64,000 nucleotides of DNA. It comes from Andrena cerasifolii. Lineage: Eukaryota > Arthropoda > Insecta > Hymenoptera > Andrenidae. This document shows positions 22,470-32,541 of this stretch, piece after piece. Location: positions 3,609,433-3,673,432 of the forward strand of contig NC_135120.1 of NCBI RefSeq assembly GCF_050908995.1, written 5' to 3'. Each line of letters begins with the position of its first letter. Position 1 is the stretch's first letter. Under the pieces are notes generated by a model. That model did not search any database and was not told the origin of the DNA. It worked only from the letters and a program-made list of their open reading frames with translations. A program made the position numbers and the translations under genes.

Positions 22470-23095
22470 GAAAATAAAAAATATGTAAAAAAACTTTTAT
22501 GTTAAATGATTTTGTTAAAAATGTAGTAAAAACTTGATAAAGTTTGCCGTAATTATAATCGATGAATAACTCTTTGCATTTGATATAATAATATACTTTT
22601 AATACAAACACGTTGAAGAAGTACATCGACTTGAACAGTACAGAACAGAGCACTGAATGGCGGAAGCGGAAGATGAAGACAAAGCACACATACATCCATA
22701 CCATCTTAACTCTAGTGACAAAATAAAAAAATAAATGTAGTACAAGATTATAAATGATTTAGCTAATGAAATACTAACTTCATCAAAACTGCATTAAAAT
22801 GCACTAAAAACTAAAAAATAATTATTTTCTTGTACTTCAATTTTGACGGCGTTAATATCACTTTAAATAAAATCGTGAGACACCATGAGCAACCAGAAAT
22901 TGAAGTATTAAAATAATTCATATCCTGTTATAAAATATCGTGCCCCACGATTTTATTTAAAGTAATATTAACACCATAAAAATTGAAGTAACAGAAAGGA
23001 ATTATTTTTTAGTTTTTATTGCATTTTAATTTAGTTTTTACTACATTTTTAATAAAATCGTTTAACATTATTTTTTTTTTATATATTTTTTATTT
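22470..23095. repeat. AT-rich foldback sequence
   Basis: Two nested inverted repeats: AAATGTAGTAAAAACTTGAT near 22515 against ACTACATTTTTAATAAAATC near 23040, and AAAAACTAAAAAATAATTAT near 22806 against the matching inverse near 23005-23025. The central segment GATTTTATTTAAAGT and its inverse pair as well. It looks like a non-autonomous foldback or MITE. No coding. Confidence 0.6.
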
Positions 23096-24224
23096 CGCTT
23101 CGCAATTCATCGCCGACTTTGTTACAGTTCTAACATGTTGCAATAAAAATCCAACTTTGATCTCCGTAATAATATCTTCGTTCTGTTTCTAAATAGTTCC
23201 GAATCATTTGACAATTTAATTTAGTTCAGTTTAATAAGTTTATTGAGTTTGAGTTATTTGACACTTAGTTCATTTAATTTTGCACGTTTCACGAGTAGAG
23301 CCCTTCAGGGCTCCACGGGCACCGAACCACACGGAAATTTCCTCAAGCCACTAGCACAAACTCTACAGGCGCGAAGTTTGAATCGGATCACACGAATGTA
23401 GTAGGAAAGGGATACAAAGTGAAGTTTGCACAAATCTGAGAGGTTTGAAAATAGTTAGAGATTCTTTTAATGAATAAACTTCAGGATTATAAACTAATCA
23501 ATACCTACTTGGAAACGGATGTTTGAATAAATAAACTCAACTTTTATCCCTTTTCCTAGGTGTATAAATTCAGCGCAATGTTGTTAAAAGCTAGTTTTAT
23601 AAAAATCGATAAGTGAAGGGAAATGGATCGACGAAAAGGAATTTAGCTAATAAATTAGTAAATTTGTGATTGGCTTGTAGAATCTAAGACATTTTTGTAA
23701 TTTAACAAAAGGTGTACAACCTTTGGGTGGGCCTTGTAAAACGTTCACTCTTGCCCCGACTACGAAAGTAAACGGACATCCATAAAAAACTTCAGAAAAG
23801 TAAAAAAATTACGCCAAGTACATGAAATCAAATAAATCACAAAAAATAGAAGATAATAATAATTATAAAATAAAAAATTATGTGAATTCAAAATGAGCTG
23901 CACGCACATAAAGGTAATGATAAATACAAATAAATATTTTAATACGAATAAACATTTTATTAAAAATACTTTTTTTCACTTTTCTGTAGTTTTTTATGGA
24001 GATCTTACTTATTTTTACAAAGATAATTTACATAGAGAATGACTTCAGATAATTTTAAATATTATAAATTATTATTATATTATTAATTGACGACTGGATA
24101 ATTTTTTCATCCTCTCGGTTTTTTTTTAATTGGTTTTTATCATTTAAATTAAAAAGAAATTCATTTATGTATATATTTGTAAAAACACGTTTATAACTTG
24201 GTTATAACTTGACGGTAAGCTGTT
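23096..24224. other. Intergenic with a small inverted repeat
   Basis: Mostly unique-looking AT-rich DNA. CCATAAAAAACTTCAGAAAA near 23778 is inverted as TTTTCTGTAGTTTTTTATGG near 23981, giving a MITE-like unit of about 230 bp (23773-24003). At 24086-24120 the sequence GACTGGATAATTTTTTCATC also occurs at 61880, a shared tail of some element. Confidence 0.5.
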
Positions 24225-25194
24225 GTTACGAGCCGGGGCTGCGGCAACGCGACAGGCCGGCGAGAAGGGTATTTCCCAAGGAATATGGTTAACGAATTTG
24301 TTAGTAAGGTGCGCGGACGAACCTGATGCGAAATCAGGGAGCCGCTTGGATTATTGACGGCGAGGACGAACCTGATGCGAAATCAGGGAGCCTCTAGGAA
24401 TGGAGTCAAGCGCGGACGAACCTGATTTGAAATCAGGGAGCCGCAGGAGGGTGAAACGTCGTGAACGAACCCGATGCGAAATCGGGGTGTCACTAGGATG
24501 ATGTTCACAGACGAACTCGACGCGAAGTCGAGGAGCTGTTAGGAGGTTGGATTATTCACAGACGAACCTGGTGCGAAACCAGGGAGCTGTTCGGAGGTTG
24601 GTAGACTTACAGACGAACCTGGTGCGAAACCAGGGAGCTGTAGGATACGGACGAACCTGATGCGAAATCAGGGAGCCGTAGGAGGGTTAAGCGTGGACGA
24701 ACCCGATGCGAAATCGGGGAACCACTAGGTTGGTAAAGATTCCTTGTTCTGGATGAAAGGTTGCAAACTAACCTGATGCTAGATCAGGGAGTCGCGGGAA
24801 ATGTTATTAATGCCTCGTAACTCTTAATTTATATTCGATACAACTCGAGCGGTAAAGTTGTATCAGTGGGTGAGCGCTACTAAGTTTATAAGGATCGCTG
24901 GGTAAAAGATGGGTTTTAACGAATCAACTCGATTTAGAAGTGAACACCATTCGTGTATTCAAGATTATAGTACAAATGTGAATGTCGCGGTTAAATAGTG
25001 TAATAAATGTGTGTAAATTACCACTAATTTGCTCGGTGTTGACGCACTGGCGATGCGGGGCGTACGAGCGGCTATTTCAAAGTGCCCAATAGAATGTAAA
25101 CCGAACTCGCGGATTCTATGAGGTCAACTATGATTCCGACGGAGACTTTAGCTCGATCTTACTGAATTCAACCGACTCGGTACGAGCGTGACAC
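24225..25194 (+). repeat. LTR-like sequence carrying a hairpin minisatellite
   Basis: Begins TGTTACGAGC and ends GAGCGTGACA (TG...CA with TGTYACG-type ends like the LTRs at 22402 and 48131), with AATAAA near 25001. Most of the 5' half is the hairpin array described separately. No target duplication is evident, so solo-LTR status is inference. Confidence 0.45.
24310..24790. repeat. Ten-unit array of hairpins with covarying stems
   Basis: Ten units, mostly 46-51 bp apart, each contain a 6-bp stem around a five-base loop (GCGAA in eight units; TTGAA and GCTAG once each) inside GGACGAA...GGAGC context. Stem starts: 24322, 24371, 24421, 24470, 24516, 24567, 24618, 24656, 24702, 24772. Four stem versions occur, all fully paired: CCTGAT/ATCAGG, CCCGAT/ATCGGG, CTCGAC/GTCGAG and CCTGGT/ACCAGG. 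Both strands of the stem change together, so pairing is preserved while sequence is not. Confidence 0.9.
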
Positions 25195-25479
25195 GACGTT
25201 ACTCTACGCGTAACTGTACTGCTTTTAACCGAAGAGGGTAGAAACCAAAGGGTTTATATAGTCCCAAAAATGAGTGGGGATGCATTAGAAATTTCCATAT
25301 AAGGAAATTCTTCGGGGTCGTCGTCGTGTCACTCCCGTTCCCATGGTCGTGATCCAGATGGTCGAGATCATGACCCCCCTTAGTGGTATGTGATAAGCAA
25401 AAGGATTTTAGGGCGTTTTCCCTTCGCAGACGCGAGCTCGAAAAGTGGTTGAGAGCGGCGTATGGGAAAAAATCCACAT

Positions 25480-25915
25480 ACGTAACACTGTCAAAATTTG
25501 GAGTAGATTACATAGTGAAGATAGCGATGGACGAACGAAACGTGTGTTAGTTCCGTTTTGGCTGAAGGTGTGCGAGTAACGCGTATACGTATTATGTTGA
25601 CGAAAAAATTTCTTGGAGAAGACGAAGAAAAATCTTAAAATTTCCGACTGATCCATTAGACGATATTATGATATCTCTGTTATGCGCGGACCGATTTTAT
25701 TGAAATTGGTCTTAATCGAAAGCTTATATGCGGTTTACATAAGAAAAATGCCTTTAAATTTAGGAAATATTGCAGGCGTGATGAGATATTAATGAAATAA
25801 GTTTCAGGTTAGGTTGGAATAGCTCGGCGACGAGTAAATGATAGCGGTAGCGATAGTCGACATATACAGGGTGTCTTTCCTGTACTTGGCGTCGAGACGC
25901 TACCGCGTCTCTAGA
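25480..25915 (+). repeat. Dispersed family X, copy 1
   Basis: Shares ACGATATTATGATATCTCTG, CGAAAGCTTATATGCGGTTT, ATTTAGGAAATATTGC and the terminal block ACAGGGTGTCTTTCCTGTAC...GAGACGC-TACC-GCGTCTC-TAGA with copies at 57944-58870 (minus) and 59575-60352 (plus). A perfect 7-bp hairpin (GAGACGC/GCGTCTC) lies at the 3' end, just before CTAGA where the copies diverge. Non-coding. Confidence 0.8.
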
Positions 25916-26065
25916 TATATAGAATATGCTTTAACGTGTGCAATATCTTCTTCTTTTACTACTAGTTACAACTGCGAATCGTGCACAAAATAATGTTATA
26001 ATACGTTACAGTTTTTTGTATTGAATAATAATAATGGAAAGGCTTGTGAATTCACACAACACACG

Positions 26066-26283
26066 GCGCCTTAAAGGCGCCTGTTTTCGGCCTGTTTTCA
26101 GTCTGAGCGCCTGAGCGTCCGGATTGGTAACAAGCCGCCTTTGAGGCTCCTGAAAGGCGCCTTTGGGGCGCCGGGTAACTACAGTGGAGCCATCTATACA
26201 AAGTTTCACAGGCGCCGGAAAAGCGCCTTTTGAAGGACTGTCGACGGTATACTCATAGGCGACTGTAAGGCGCCTTTTGGGCG
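26066..26283. repeat. GGCGCC-rich palindrome cluster
   Basis: Within about 220 bp the self-complementary hexamer GGCGCC occurs about seven times, commonly as AAGGCGCCTTT, with several degenerate relatives (AGCGCCT, GGCTCC). Spacing is irregular. The surrounding DNA is not GC-rich. The 94-codon minus frame through it is a by-product. Confidence 0.6.
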
Positions 26284-26877
26284 GCGTCAATCGTGTAACT
26301 TCACCAACGTCGTCTATACAACGTCGTCTATACTATAAGGTGCATTTCAGTCTCAAAGGGTATTTCAGCAAAAGTGTATTACCGACTCCTAATTTGAAGC
26401 ACAGACCAGGTATAGGATAGACCTATCAAACAATGTATTTTTGTGTCACCGGTTTGGGGGGTCCTATGACCCCCTTACCATTTTTGTGTCGCATGCAACG
26501 TTACCGGTGAAGTCTCGAAACAGACTGTAACGCTATACGTGGTAGGAATTAGAATTCAGCACTGGTAAAACTATGTTATGTTTTGAGAGTCGAAGCCCGC
26601 GATTTACAAATGTTTCTGTTAGAGTAACAATTTAAAAATCGTCTTATGAACATATTCCGTTCAAGGGAAGAGAAAGAAGAATGAAAATAAAACGATATCA
26701 CATTTGCCTTTTAACCTTACTGTCCTATTCCGGCTTATTTAAAACAAATTTCATTCGCTCGCAATAACGCAATTTGTAAAAAGAGTGCTTTAATGTTTTT
26801 TAAAAGCACCTGTTGCTGAACCCCATTCATTCATCATGTGTTTGCGCATACATTAATGATGGTCTATACGATATAAT
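26284..26877. other. Intergenic, no gene seen
   Basis: Contains TGTGTCACCGG...CCGGTGAAGTC-type short inverse motifs around 26450-26510 but no gene or defined element. Confidence 0.4.
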
Positions 26878-27075
26878 ACAGATATATAGTAGTAGTCTTT
26901 ATTGCGTCCCCTCGGGGTTTACAATCCTCTTACACACTTACATCTACAAAACCTTATTAACTATCCGCTCTTAAATCTACTTCAACTTATTCCGCTCGCC
27001 CGCTCGCTCTCTCGCCCCCGCCACGCACGCACGCACGCCTCGCCCGCCCCTCCCTCCTCCTCCCCTCTTCCTTCC

Positions 27076-28110
27076 CTACCATCCGACTCCCGCTTCCGCT
27101 CGCCTCCTGTCACTCTCATTCCTTAATCTTCCATTCCTCCACTCCACCCCCCTTCTTTCTTCCACCCTCCTCATCCAGTCCTCCCCACCTCCTTCGTCCC
27201 TCAACACCTCCCTTACCACTTCTTGCCACCCCCTCCCCTCCCCCCAGTCCGCACACACCTCCCACACATGTTCCCATGTCTCTGACTCCCATCCACACAC
27301 CCTGCACTTCCTCTCCTCCTCATCCCCCCAGTACCTCCCTCCCCTCATCTCATTCCCCAGCCTAAATCTTGCCACTCGCCTCCACCTGCTTTCACCCCAC
27401 CCCCTCTTCAAATACCCCGGCATCCCCACCCCTTTTACCATTCCATACCACCTATTGTATTTTGATTCCCTAATCCTCTCCCATCTATTCGCCTCCTCCA
27501 ACCTCCTTCCCCTACAGACCAACTCTTCCCCCCTCAATTCCCCCTTTTCCCTCACCCGTTCCACATCCCCCACTGTCCACCCCCTCTCCTCAAAAAACCC
27601 TTTCCTCTCCTCCTCCCATCCCCCCAGCACCTTTCCCCTTCTCGCCCTACCCTTTATCTCTTCCCAACATTCCCTCGCCAGTTCTCCCCCTTGTCCCTCC
27701 TCCAACTTCCTCTCATACGTCCACGCCCTCATCCCCGCCCTTCCCCTCATCATGTCCCGCTGCAGCTCCTCTCTTACCAAATACCCCGGTGTGTACCAAT
27801 CCACCCCTAACACCCATTTCAAGTATCTCTCCTGCAACCCTTCCACCCTGTCCCTTTCCTTCCATCCCCATATCTCCACTCCAAACCCCACCATCGCCCA
27901 CACCAATCTATCATATAACCATACCCTTCTCCCCCAATCCTTCCCAAACTTCCTCTTCCCAATACCCCACACCTGCCCCATCACCGCCGCCGCTTTCCTG
28001 ACCCTATCCCTTACATGGGCCTCCTGCCCCCCATTCGCCATCACGGTATAACCCAGATACTGAAATTCCCTCACCTCCTCTACCTCCTTACCTTTCCACC
28101 TCCAAGCCAC
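27076..28110 (-). pseudogene. LINE C-terminal (thumb/connector, Cys-His) region
   Basis: 344 open codons: EFQYLGYTVMANGG directly after the RT thumb, then RRVWLYDRLVWAMVGFGVEIWGW and a terminal CRVCGWESETWEHVWEVC, a C-X2-C...H-X4-C arrangement as in the C terminus of APE-type LINEs. A frameshift at a G run (plus strand C run near 28123-28129) separates it from the RT frame. The apparent start is internal. Confidence 0.85.
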
Positions 28111-28150
28111 CTTCCTCCACCTCCCCCCCTTTCCTACACCTCATTATTTT

Positions 28151-29320
28151 TTATTTTCCTACATTGAGTTGTAACCCTTTTTCGTCCATGTATTTTTGCA
28201 ACCTCGCCATCATGCTCTTCATACCCTCCTCATCCTCCGCCACCACCGCTACATCGTCGGCATACGCCAACGTATACACCTTCCCCCCCCCCCCCAATCT
28301 CACCCCTCCCCAACCACCCTTTTCTAGCTCCTCATCTAAGTCCGCCAAAAGCAGCGTGAACAAGCTCGGGCTCAGTGGGCAACCCTGCCTTACTCCCCTA
28401 GCAGTCCAGAACTCCCTCCCCATCTCGTCTCCCACCTTCACCCTACACACCGTTTCCTTCAGTACCTCCTCGCATCTCTCTACCAGTCCCTCTCTCACTC
28501 CCCTCTTCCTCATCGCCTTCACTAATACCTCCCTGTCCACCGAGTCAAAGGCCGCCTTTAGGTCGATGAAGAACACTATCATCCTTCTGCCCTTCCTTGT
28601 CACCTGTCTATTTATCAAATAATTTAATACATAGATGTTATCTATACAACCCCTTCCCCTCCTAAAGCCGGCCTGACTCGGTGGCAACAACTTCTTCCCC
28701 TCCACCTCCTCTCTCAACCTCTCCGCCAACACAGAAGCGTACACTTTGTACGCCGTCTGCGTTAGCGTGACCCCCCTATACTCTTCCACCCTCTTTCCGG
28801 TCCCTTTCTTAACCACCGGAACCACCACCCCTTCCTTCCATTCCTCCACCCATCCCTCCCCCATCCACACCCTATTACAGATATCCCAAAGCCACTCCTG
28901 CCCCTCCTCGTCCTCCCCCCTCCTTCTTTCCCCCCCTTTTCTCACCCTCCACTCCACTCCTCCCAATAACCCCCTAAAATAGTCCTCCCACTCATCCATC
29001 TTTATCCCCTCCTCCACCCTCCTCCTTTTTCTCCTCTCACTATTTACTATTTTCTACACCTGCCCTTCTGTCTTCACCCCCTCCACCTCCTTCTCCCAAC
29101 TTTCCACCTCCATCTTCTTTTTATCCTCACACATAAGCTTATACTCCTTTTTCCTTCTCCTATACTCTTTCCCATCTCCACCCTCCCTCCTCCATCGCCT
29201 CAACTCCCTTCTTATCTCCCCTTTCTCCTCCCTACACTCCTTATTCCACCACCCCTTCCGTCCTCCCCTCTCCCCTCCTTGCCCCACCTTCCCTATCACC
29301 CCTTTTATCCTATCCCTCAA
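28151..29320 (-). pseudogene. LINE reverse transcriptase (linker and palm)
   Basis: Two pieces in one phase, 29320-29054 (linker, very basic) and 29053-28151. In the second, counting from 29017: EEYRGVTLTQTAYKVY near residue 80, FIDLKAAFD near 150, ARGVRQGCPLSPSLF near 206 and YADD at 252-255, so the palm still has all its catalytic Asp. Breaks: TAG at 29054-29056 where relatives have Trp (VWKIVN context) and TAA at 28151-28153 at the end of the palm. Otherwise this RT is well preserved. Confidence 0.9.
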
Positions 29321-29375
29321 GTCCCTCCATTCTTCCTGTATTCCCCTGATCCCTCCCTCTCTCTTACCGAATAAC

Positions 29376-30222
29376 CTAATGAACTTCTCTCTCCCCTTTT
29401 CTGTCCAGTTCCCCCTTGCTGACCCTCTTCCTGGCCCCTTTTTCTCCCCCCCCCCCCAACCCCTCCCTACCTTCCTCCTCCAGCCATACTACCACTGGGT
29501 GATGATCCGAATCCACCCTTTCAGCCACTTCCAATCTCTCCACCCTCTCCCTCGTGTCCTCATTCCCCAAAACATAGTCAATGACCGTGTTCCCTCTTCC
29601 TCCTGTGTATGTCCACTCCCCCTCCTCGTCCCCCTCCATGCTTCCATTCAATATCCCCCACCCCCTCTCCTCCAGGAAGCTACACATCCTCCTCCCCTCA
29701 CCATTCACCTCTCTGTCCTTCGACCTCCTACTTTCCAATCCCCTCTCTTCCTCATCTCCCCCCCAAATCTCCCCCCCTTCGCTCCCCGTCCTGGCGTTAA
29801 AATCTCCCCCTATCACCACCCTCACTCCCTCCTCTCTCCCTTCTACCCACTCCTTTAACTCCTCCAGCTTCCTCTGTAAGTCCTTATTCACGTACACTCC
29901 CACCACTCTCCACCACTCCCCCCCATCTTCACCTTCTTCATCATTATCCCCTCCTTCTCCCCCCCGTCTTCCTCCCTTATTTCTAGTCCCTTCCTGACCC
30001 CTATTATCATTCCCCCCATTGCCCTCCCTCTCTTACTCTCTCTCTTTGCCCACTGCTTCTCCCACACATACCCATTTGGCAACTTGTTTTCACCCTCTCC
30101 GAGTCTCTTTCCTCTACCCACGTCTCGCATAACACCATCACATCCCATTCTTCCAAACCCTTCCGGAAATCCACATCCTTATTCTTCACCCCCGCCACAT
30201 TCCAAAAGGCCACCTTATATCT
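29376..30222 (-). pseudogene. LINE APE-type endonuclease
   Basis: Starts at YKVAFWNVAG in phase with ORF1 (about 30222) and includes LCETWVE, then shifts frame near 30105 to the piece ending at 29888 and again to 29906-29376. The latter has VVIGGDFNART, TYTGGRGNTVIDYVLGN and VDSDHHPVVV, i.e. the GDFN, T..G..S/N-x-IDY and SDHxP boxes of the exonuclease-endonuclease-phosphatase fold. Catalytic residues are kept although the frame is broken at least twice, and once more before the RT linker near 29385. Confidence 0.88.
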
Positions 30223-31249
30223 TCCTTCCCTTGCCATATCCCCTCCCCCTCTTAGTCTTTCTCCCCCCTCCTTTCCCCCCTTCCCGTTTCCCTGCTCTTC
30301 CATCCATTTCTCGCCTATTTCATCCCACCTCCTCATCCTCCCATTCACCCACATTTTCATGTATCCTACCTGCACATTCATCCCCCTCCTCCTCTCCCCC
30401 TCTGCCTCTCTTTCTATCTTCCACTTCCCTCTCTTCTCTTCCTCCGTGAGGTCGTCCTCAATCCTCTCCTTCCCGTCCTTCAACTTTTTCCTCGCCTCCA
30501 TTACTTTCCTCTTCTCCTCCCTTCCCGCCAACTTCACTATCACCATTCCTCGTCCATCCTCTCCCACTCTTCCTATCCTTGCCACTTCTTTCATACCCAC
30601 CCCCTCCAGCCCCATACTCTCCCACAGCTTCTTCACTCCCTCCTCCACCTCTCCTCCCTCCCACCTCAATCCCCTTATTACAACGTTATTCCTCCTTCCC
30701 TCTCTCTCCTTTCTTTCCTGCTTTACTTCCAGCTTTCTCAGCCTCAGCTTCCATTCCTCCACCTGACCCTCCTCCACCCCCTCCTTACCCTGTCCTCCTC
30801 CCTTCTCCCAGCTTTCTATCTTCTTCATCACTTCCACTATCCTTCTGTCCCTTCCTTCTAACTTTTCTAACTTTTCCTCAATACCTTCCCTCCTCGCCTT
30901 CTCTTCCCTCATCCACTGCTCCCACTTCCTTCTTTCCCCCTCCCCCCTGCTCCTCCCCCTTTTTATACCCTTTTATTGGTGACCTTTCCGTTTTCCCGGT
31001 CTTCTTAAACCCTCCCCTCCCCTCTCTCTCTACGCTCCCCACCTCCTCCTCTCTTTCTCTCTTTTTTCCCCCACCACTCTCTAAGCTCCCCACACTGCTC
31101 CCCACACTACTGCCACTGTCCTTCCTAGTCCTTTCCTTTAACATTTCGCTCCCCTTTTCTTTCCCCACACCTTTCCTCCCTTCTCCACCCACCTGCCCTT
31201 CTCCCCCGGTCCCCCCAGCCACATTCCCGCCGATCTTCCCTTTAAACAT
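30223..31249 (-). pseudogene. LINE ORF1-like (coiled coil, RRM-like)
   Basis: 30912-30007 begins with a Glu/Lys/Arg-rich coiled coil, then RRNNVVIRGL...GMVIVKLAGREEKRKVMEARKKL, which resembles the RRM-like and C-terminal segments of L1/Jockey-type ORF1 proteins, and then runs directly into the endonuclease without a stop. A further piece, 31249-30878, is Gly/Ser/Lys-rich, overlaps the start of the first piece in another phase, and probably represents the N terminus. No CCHC knuckles are visible. Confidence 0.65.
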
Positions 31250-31597
31250 TCTCTTCTCTCCTTATCCCCTTTTCAAAACTTCCCGCCTTCTCTACCAGCA
31301 CCGTTACCTCCTGTCCTCTCCGACAGGTGTCACCCCTGTCACTTCTCCTAGTCCTTTCCCGCCACTCTTCTCTCACCTCTGACACCTAACCTCCAAACCT
31401 TCTCTTCTCCCTTCTATATCCCTTTCACCCTCACTCCCAGCCCTTTCCCTCTTATCCCTGTCTCTTCCACACCTCTCCCTCCACCTCTACACTCGCGCTC
31501 TACTCTCCCTTTCACTTTCTCTCCACACTTACCCTACACCACTATACCACTCACAATTCGCACTCCTTTCACCCAACGCGACCGGAAACGGAAGTCT
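31250..31597 (-). other. 5' UTR of the minus-strand LINE
   Basis: Purine-rich on the minus strand like the coding part; it ends at the target duplication. Likely holds the internal promoter usual for these elements, but no specific motif is asserted. Confidence 0.5.
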
Positions 31598-31608
31598 ACA
31601 GATATATA

Positions 31609-32480
31609 ATAATAACAATAATAACAATAATATTCTTCTACTGTACTATATTATTTAAAAGGAACATATTGAACCCGTATACATCGATTTTGGTGCAATT
31701 TTGCAAGTCTGTAGAGTAGCCAAAAATATTCGATACATATTTTTTGAAAAAGGAATTCATTCTCCTCCATAACTATTAGAAAATTTAATTTGTTTAAACT
31801 ATATACTAACTGATGTTAACTGATTAATGTTAACTCACGTTCGGATGTTTCAGTAAGTTTATACAGTATGTTGGATTTGTTCGTATATTATTTTTGACAC
31901 GCTATTATTTTTCTAACTATTGAAAAAAGCAAAAAGATGTTTCATATCAAACTCACACTCGATTGTTTTAAGTCGGCGCCAGATTTACACAGTGCAACTG
32001 ATGAGACACCGATGTAAACAAATTGGGTGTCGTAAATTAAATAAGGAACAAAATTATTTTTTACTTTTTTAGTGCATTTTTATTTTTTTTTGTAGTCGGT
32101 TTTAATTCTGATTTTCCATTCTGTAGAACGATGCGCCATTATTGTGGCTTTTACACGCAGATGGCGAAAAGTCTCTCTATACAGGGGTATAGCGCCGCGG
32201 TCAACCCTGTCGTAGCTAAAAATATTGAAATTGAGACGGGCACGAGACCAGTTGACATTGTTTTCAAACCTCATTACAGTAATCTGGGGTGCGAGTGGCA
32301 AATCGATCATAAAATCGAAGCGCGCATCTCGCTTACCTGGGCCGGAAAATTCCCAATAGCTCTCTGCCACGTGAATTTGAAAGCGACCATCCCAAAATTT
32401 TCGAAACTCAGGGATCATTGCTGTCCAGCGGTCGCTGGCAGCTTTCCGAACGCCGGGATGGCGCATGGTTGTAGCGCAGA
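31609..32480. other. Intergenic with ATA microsatellite
   Basis: 31609-31640 is an AATAAC/ATA microsatellite abutting the LINE. The open frames on both strands of 32080-32538 overlap each other and have no recognised domain. Confidence 0.4.
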
Positions 32481-32541
32481 GATGAGCAAAAAATTATTTG
32501 AAATAAAAATTTGTGTACGAAATTTTTATCTCAAATAATTT
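32481..32541. repeat. Inverted repeat (hairpin)
   Basis: AAATTATTTGAAATAAAAAT is followed, after a short GTGTAC-centred loop, by its near-perfect inverse. It would form an AT-rich hairpin of about 24 bp. Confidence 0.6.

Larger units (their letters stand above)
26889..31597 (-). mobile_element. Essentially full-length minus-strand LINE with 11-bp target duplication
   Basis: ACAGATATATA stands on both sides (26878-26888 and 31598-31608), a perfect target duplication. On the minus strand the order is 5' UTR, ORF1-like coiled coil and RRM-like region fused in phase to an APE endonuclease, RT, C-terminal Cys-His region, and a short 3' UTR ending AATAAAGACTACTAC. The sense strand is extremely purine-rich throughout (the plus strand reads as C/T-rich). 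Length 4.7 kb is normal for a Jockey/I-group LINE. The coding region has at least five breaks. Confidence 0.93.

Noticed and set aside
22243..22704. 153-codon minus-strand frame
   Set aside because: Crosses from foldback sequence into LTR copy 1; no domain, composition follows the repeats.
24310..24790. CRISPR-like look (repeats with spacers)
   Set aside because: Eukaryotic context, spacers are themselves related, units include hairpins with stem variants, and no cas genes. Same reasoning applies to 48184-48815.
27455..31382. Pro/Ser-rich plus-strand frames opposite the minus LINE
   Set aside because: They are antisense shadows of a purine-rich coding strand.
32080..32538. Opposed open frames of 128 and 135 codons
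   Set aside because: They overlap on opposite strands and neither matches a family I know.
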